7,199 nt of DNA from Chloroflexota bacterium. GTDB taxonomy: Bacteria > Chloroflexota > Ktedonobacteria > Ktedonobacterales > Ktedonobacteraceae. Position 1 is the first letter of the stretch, and the number at the start of each line of letters is the position of its first letter. Made by a program: the position numbers and the translations under genes. Location: contig VBHI01000292.1 of the NCBI GenBank assembly GCA_005881495.1, forward strand, positions 1 to 7,199. Reading direction: 5' to 3'. Shown here one piece after another: positions 1 to 4,511 of the stretch. The notes below the pieces were generated by a model, which saw only the letters and a list, made by a program, of their open reading frames with translations, did not search any database and was not told the DNA's origin.

Positions 1-2041
1 GCAGTTTACCTCCTCGATTCCACGTATTGATACCAGCTAACGCTAAGCCAGAGCGTAAGAGTGGATTCTCGATACGTTGTTGGAGGAAGCGCTCCAGTCG
101 GCTGCTCTGGCTTCTGTCTGTATCATCTGACGCCCACACAGGGTGTTTTTCCTGCGTGATCAGTGACTGATCTGGTAAGAAGAAACCATGTGTGGCGATA
201 TGGAGAATGTGTGGTGAGCGGCATGTCTTGAGTGATCCATCGAGGGCGGCTCCTTGGAGAAGAGGTTGAACTTTTAACAAGGCGGCGATCTTCTCTCCTT
301 CCTCTTTCGTAGCTGGTAAGCGATCAAAAGAAGAGTAGTAGCGATTGAAGTCATAGGAGCGACGATCGGCAGGCCCTGCATATGTTTCTTCCTGGTATAC
401 TACTTCTGGTATGCGGTCGAGACTTAAGTCGAAGTCGGGATCGGCAACCACCAGCGCAGGTGCAGGTTGATTAGCCGGGGGAGACATAAGGCGCAGCAGA
501 TCGCGGCTCGTGCTCAGGTAGCTGATCTGATACTCGTCAATCAGGTAGCCTCCATCATCGCAAGGGAGCACTTCAAAAGGCAACAAGGCCAAGTCACCAT
601 CAGGAACCAGGAACAAGCGCTTCCGTCCACGCAAGGCAGGCACAAGCGGGTCGAAAATCATATACCGTAAGCCGCATCCGCTCCAGGCCCCTCCGCTTGG
701 GGTTGCCTCAATCTCTACAGGGAGGAGATGGTGTAGATGATCACTTTCAACCTCCCTCGCTAGTTGCCCAGCATGCTCTTGTTCTGTTGATACCTGGTTG
801 GGAGCATGGAGAGAGGTCCGATTGATAAGAGCGGCTCTCAAAGCTGCAATCTGTGTGTTAATAGCGTTGGCCTCTCCTAAGTCGAACAACTGTACGTTGT
901 CTGGCTCTTGAGGATTCAGCACAAAGGCAAGATAGCGGGCAGGTTGCCATTGTGCCTGATGCTTCGACGGGATCGCGTGAAAATTGACCCCGTTGAAGTA
1001 AGCGAACTCGACGAGCATAGCATCTTGAGGGAGTATCCTCGCAACAGCTTGCCGATCTATGCTCTGAAGCCTCTGTGCTAAATTCATCTCTGGAATCTCA
1101 TGAGCCAGTTCGCTTTCGAGGCGCTCTTGCTCAGCGCGCCAAGTCTCCAACGCCTGCTGGTAGGCTGCACCCTCCTGCGGCCCTGGCCCCTCGAGCAGTT
1201 TTTGTGCGATCTGGGCCCTCAGTTTGATCAGCTCATCTAATTTCGGTTCCAGCGCCGGGTAGCGACCACGCCAGATCGCCTCTCGTTGCACCACAAGCGC
1301 CTCTGCGCTCAAGGCCTTGCGCCGAAATAGCAGGTCTAATCCTACCTGAACAGCAGTCTGTGATTGGGAAAGGTGTTGGGAAACGAGCGAGAGAAAGCTA
1401 TCAAGCGATTCCTGCAGGGTAGATAGATATACCAGGCGCTGGTTTTCAGAGCCGATGGAAAAGATCTGCCCAATGACCAGATCATCGATTGCGGCAGCCT
1501 GTTGCAGTAAGGCCAATGCTTCTGCATAGCGCTCTGTAGCCGCATATAATCCAGCGAGGTTTCTGAGACTTTGCGCAACGTCAGGGTGGATGTTTCCCAA
1601 CGTCTGACGCTGTACAGCAAGAACCTCCTGGTACAGCGGCTCTGCTTCTGCGTAAATGCCCTGGGCATCGTACAACGCTGCCAGATTACCGAGGCTGGTA
1701 ATCACATCCAGGTGTGTACTTCCAAATGCCTTGCGTCGCATCTCAAGCGCTCTCCGGATGAAATGCTCCGCCCGCACATAATCACCACTGTCGTAATATA
1801 TGGTGCCCAAATTATTGAGTGTACTAGCGATATCGGGGTGATCTTCCCCTAACGTTGCATGCCAGATCCTCAATGCTTGCTGTAGAAGTTCTTCGGCCCG
1901 CCCAAAATTTCCCTGCGCGTCATAGAGGAAAGCCAGATTGTTTAAGATCTCAGCCACATTGCGATGCTCTTGACCAAACGCTTTGCGTGTGACCGCCAGA
2001 GCCTGCTCATAGAAGTTTTGGGCTTTGGTATTGTCGCCCAT
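1..2041 (-). CDS. TPR-CHAT protein, 5'-truncated by the IS and running off the left edge
   Basis: A single frame stays open for 680 codons, from an ATG at 2041-2039 to position 1, with no stop in the window. Residues are numbered from that ATG. Residues 1-31 are the back half of a TPR. Three full 42-residue TPRs follow (about 33-158), with NNLxxxY...A..L...AL..R...G..HPD spacing, then a last degenerate one to about 185. Residues 190-460 are a mostly helical linker. CHAT-type sequence starts near 461 with FDPLVPAL, LFLVPDGDLALLPFEVL and VVADPDFD, then LPATKEEGEKIAALL. The conserved His is H618 in LHIATHGFF. CHAT domains are caspase-like; the Cys, usually in a SACETG-like motif, would fall beyond the edge. 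TPR-CHAT proteins act as proteases in some bacterial immune systems, but no partner gene is visible here, so the role is unknown. The original N-terminus is lost and no Shine-Dalgarno sequence precedes the ATG, so the remnant may not be translated. Confidence 0.87.
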   Translation of the reverse strand, partial: MGDNTKAQNFYEQALAVTRKAFGQEHRNVAEILNNLAFLYDAQGNFGRAEELLQQALRIWHATLGEDHPDIASTLNNLGTIYYDSGDYVRAEHFIRRALEMRRKAFGSTHLDVITSLGNLAALYDAQGIYAEAEPLYQEVLAVQRQTLGNIHPDVAQSLRNLAGLYAATERYAEALALLQQAAAIDDLVIGQIFSIGSENQRLVYLSTLQESLDSFLSLVSQHLSQSQTAVQVGLDLLFRRKALSAEALVVQREAIWRGRYPALEPKLDELIKLRAQIAQKLLEGPGPQEGAAYQQALETWRAEQERLESELAHEIPEMNLAQRLQSIDRQAVARILPQDAMLVEFAYFNGVNFHAIPSKHQAQWQPARYLAFVLNPQEPDNVQLFDLGEANAINTQIAALRAALINRTSLHAPNQVSTEQEHAGQLAREVESDHLHHLLPVEIEATPSGGAWSGCGLRYMIFDPLVPALRGRKRLFLVPDGDLALLPFEVLPCDDGGYLIDEYQISYLSTSRDLLRLMSPPANQPAPALVVADPDFDLSLDRIPEVVYQEETYAGPADRRSYDFNRYYSSFDRLPATKEEGEKIAALLKVQPLLQGAALDGSLKTCRSPHILHIATHGFFLPDQSLITQEKHPVWASDDTDRSQSSRLERFLQQRIENPLLRSGLALAGINTWNRGGKL
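1487..1945 (-). repeat. Tandem TPR-coding repeats, period about 126 bp
   Basis: This stretch encodes three successive 42-residue TPR units and a shorter fourth within the TPR-CHAT gene. The units start with NNLAFLY, NNLGTIY, GNLAALY and RNLAGLY, and each full unit has the AE..L.QAL.. helix-B pattern and a loop resembling GxxHPD. The DNA copies are well diverged, so this is an old protein-level repeat, not a recent duplication. A further half-unit lies at 1949-2041, cut off by the IS edge. Confidence 0.8.
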
Positions 2042-2079
2042 CCCACGAGTTGCGCAACGAGATAACACCAAGCAAGCAA
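2042..2079 (+). repeat. Left terminal inverted repeat of the IS
   Basis: It reads inward as CCCACGAGTTGCGCAACGAG and continues ATAACACC. It matches the reverse complement of 4522-4549 at 27 of 28 bases and about 34 of 38 over the full span. Its core at 2049-2058 is the perfect palindrome GTTGCGCAAC, flanked by CGAG on both sides. Short AAGC iterations follow at 2070-2084. Confidence 0.85.
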
Positions 2080-2333
2080 GCAAGAGTAGGAATGAAGGAA
2101 TATCTCTCAAGCGTCAAAGCGAAAAAGGTGTAAGGCAGAAAAGAGCGTGGGGAGAAAAAGAGGAGCAAGCTGAGAGGCGGTGTGGAAAGAGGCAGGAACG
2201 TGCCTGACAAGAGCATTGCACATGCCGCGTCGCTTGTCTGTCAACAATGCGAGATGCGAAGCTGCAGATGGCCCTTCACCTTTGTGCGTCAGGTGAGCAG
2301 GAACGTCTCCAGAAAGAGCAACCAGGCAGGATG
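2080..2333. other. Non-coding left subterminal region of the IS, purine-rich on the plus strand
   Basis: This lies between the end of the transposase gene and the left inverted repeat. No coding sequence is supported; short open frames here are low-complexity (rich in K, R and E) and lack homology that I recognise. The plus strand is strongly purine-rich at about 2070-2200. No terminator hairpin was identified. Confidence 0.55.
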
Positions 2334-4396
2334 TTACGCCGCAGCTACGAGTGCAAAGCCAAAGACGTTCGCAAAGGTGGCAGGAAGGCCATGAAGAGTG
2401 ATGGCAAGCGGCGGAGCAGTGGAGGGGCGAGCGTTACGGGCGAGACGCTCATTCCACGAGAGACGCCAATGCGCACGTTGAGAGCGGGTTTGTCTCTCTG
2501 GCGGTTTGCCGTCGTGTTTCTTCTCCGGTTGAAGCGGAGCAGAAGGAAGCATGACGGTTTGTGAACGAAGCAACTGGAACCAGCGACGCCGGATGGAACA
2601 GCGTGGCCAATCACCCCACAGGACTGGGAAAGGAGCGGGTTCGGAGGGAAGTTGAGGTGGAAGAGGCTCAAGCACCGTCGGAGAAGCTTGAATGGGGGGA
2701 GGTGGAGACGCTGTCGAAAGAGATGTGTCGGAAGAGACAGGCCAAACCACCGCACTGACGCGGACGCTGGCTTGCTGGTCGTCGCGGATTCCTGGCACTG
2801 CGCTGAGCCTCGGACAAGGACGGCAATGGCACGCGCGAGCACCGTAGACCATGCGCACAGAGCCATTGCGCTCAGGTCGGCGCTCTTGCACCGTTAAGGG
2901 ATGATCTGCCGGACAGCGTAACGTGCCATCGGGTTGCAACACAAAATCGGAGCCGGCAAATCCTTTGGTAAAGGATCGACGGGCCCATTGAGGGGGGCCA
3001 TACGATGTGGGTTCTGCTACAGCAGCAGGCTCTGCTACAGCAGCAGGCTCTGCCACAGCAGCAGGTTCTGCCACAGCAGCAGGCTCTGCCACCTGAGCTG
3101 GGGAAAATTCCATGACACGCAGGGTGGGAGGAGAGAGGTGTTGCCCGAGTTCTCAACGGAGATTCCACATCCATTGCGCGAGGATCTGCCAGCAGTCCTG
3201 ACCGCAAGGCGAGCGAGAGACCCAACGGTCCGGGTCTTGCTCCTGATCTTCGTCTGAGAGAACCGTCTCAAACGACCCACGATGCAGATAGATCTGCAGC
3301 ACATCTGAAGCAGTAAATGCGTGGGGTGGCAACGTCGTGTAGAACAGTTCATAGACCCTCTCCTGGCGGACCACTCCAACGGCAGGCTTGCGATCACCAG
3401 CAGGATGGGTGCCGACAAGCAGGCGCACGACAGGCCCTGTTGGGGTGAGTGGCACCGCCAGACAATCGGAGAGATCGCGCACGCTTCCGCTTTCGGGATG
3501 GGTCACCTGTGCATCAGGAGGGGATTGGAGTCGGGTCTGGACTTCGGGGAAATCAAGCCAGCTATACTCCTTGCTCCGTCCAATCACCCCACACTGGCTC
3601 GAGAGAATCTCCTTCACTGGGGCCGTGTTTCCATACAAGCCATCGACGCGCACGATGACATGAGACAGCGGAAGCGCACACGCCGCCGCGTACGCCGTGA
3701 TGGCCTGGAGGGCGTGTCGGAATTCTTCGCGGTCATCGCCGTTTCCTGGACCTGAAAAGGTGCCCATCCATTGATGGGTGGACGATGGTAAAACCGTGGT
3801 CCTGCTTCGCCCCACCTGTCCTCGTTTGCGCCCGAAATAGCCTTTGGCGCACACTCGCTCAAAACGGCGGTGAGGAGCAGGAAGCTCTTTTGTCTGCGGA
3901 AGGGCCCGTTGTCGCGCCGCCTGTTTGGTTCCATCGACATCGATCACGAGCCAGTGCTTCCCCTGGCGGTCCCAAAGCCCGCCAGGAGGAGAGCCGAACG
4001 GGGTTCTGGCCACGAGATCCCGCCTCGAAACACGGACCGTAATGCCTCCACCCTTGGCTGATCAAGCGCGCCCAGAAAACGGGAGAGGGTGCTGCGATGG
4101 GGCAGACGGCTTCGATTAAAGAGCGCCATGAACACCTCGGAAAAGGGAGCCAGACGCTCATAAAAGGCTTGGAGGCTGGGTTCACCGCTGAGGGCATAGC
4201 CGATGAGCACGGCCACAAAATCAATCAGCTCATAGTGATCAAAGCGAGCGCGAGCAAATCGCACCTTTGTCTCGATGAGCTTCACGAGACCATATGTTTT
4301 GAGGATCTCAGCCATCATGGCGACTGCTGCGAACCAACAAGGCGTGGTCGGAGCCGATTCTGGGGCAATCTGGATGTGGACTGAAGCATGTGTCAT
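2334..4396 (-). pseudogene. IS4-like DDE transposase with frameshift, in-frame stop and probable compensating shifts
   Basis: The start is an ATG at 4396-4394, with AAGGAG at 4411-4416, a long 14-base spacing. The N-terminal part (to about 4024) ends in the typical HRSTLSRFLGALDQP helix region. The frame must then slip by -1 near 4019-4027 to enter the catalytic core (…DLVARTPFGSPPGGLWDRQG…). The core shows a first Asp in VIDVDGT (about 3935), a second in VRVDGLYG (about 3644), and YLHRGSFE (Glu at about 3269), the Y-2-R-3-E signature; the usual downstream Lys is replaced by Asp. After WMWNLR comes TGA at 3153-3155. The same frame then resumes for 13 codons, an AEPAAV repeat, a Cys-rich segment (LRCPADHP … CHCRPC) that may bind zinc, and a C-terminal region with WGDWPR and HWRLSWNERLARNARP, to TAA at 2334-2336. 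Near 2780-2850 another frame gives the more plausible Cys-rich reading, suggesting paired indels. Repaired length would be about 687 residues. It presumably once cut and pasted the IS; probably inactive now. Confidence 0.8.
3010..3092 (-). repeat. 18-bp minisatellite inside the transposase gene, about 4.6 copies
   Basis: Units start at 3010, 3028, 3046, 3064 and 3082 (the last partial). The plus-strand unit is GGYTCTGCYACAGCAGCA. The minus strand reads it as repeated A-A-V-A-E-P. Units differ only at two positions, giving GAA/GAG for Glu and GTA/GTG for Val, so every difference is synonymous. The repeat forms a flexible Ala/Pro/Glu linker between the catalytic core and the Cys-rich tail. Confidence 0.9.
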
Positions 4397-4511
4397 ACTA
4401 CGTGGGTCTTCTCCTTTTAAGATGACGTTTTGTTTTGTCGACCTTCTAAGGAGACACCTTTTTCTCTCTTTTTACAATGCTTCTCCCCTTTTATCCCCCT
4501 TCTTCCTCATT
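4397..4511 (-). promoter_or_regulatory. Leader of the IS transposase with ribosome binding site at 4411-4416
   Basis: This is the region between the right inverted repeat and the transposase start. AAGGAG at 4411-4416 on the minus strand is the only clear translation signal, 14 bases from the ATG, which is longer than usual. The plus strand is pyrimidine-rich from about 4457 to 4520. I could not pick a convincing -35/-10 pair. The stop codon of the incoming Tn3-type transposase (TAA, 4472-4474) also lies here, so readthrough transcription from the right would pass into the IS gene. Confidence 0.4.

Noticed and set aside
1342..1852. Short open frames opposite to or out of frame with the TPR region
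   Set aside because: They overlap the long minus-strand TPR-CHAT frame, which has repeat periodicity and domain motifs.
2042..2079. The inverted repeats as ends of the Tn3-family transposon rather than of the IS
   Set aside because: Similarity stops sharply at 2042 and 4549 and fades on the other side, which places the outer ends at those bases; the TPR-CHAT gene is also broken exactly at 2042. I also see no GGGG-type outer end facing the other way. This remains an alternative if the far Tn3 end matches.
2436..2457. Hairpin GAGCGT…ACGCTC as a terminator
   Set aside because: The stem is only six pairs, there is no T-run, and it lies inside the transposase coding sequence.
2025..2897. Overlapping plus- and minus-strand open frames in the left half of the IS
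   Set aside because: They are low-complexity or antisense to the transposase tail, without recognisable motifs or good starts.
3010..3092. Short CRISPR-like array
   Set aside because: The units are directly adjacent 18-mers with no spacers and lie in frame within a coding sequence.
3321..4384. Plus-strand open frames opposite the IS transposase
   Set aside because: They are shadows of the minus-strand gene, which shows clear DDE motifs.
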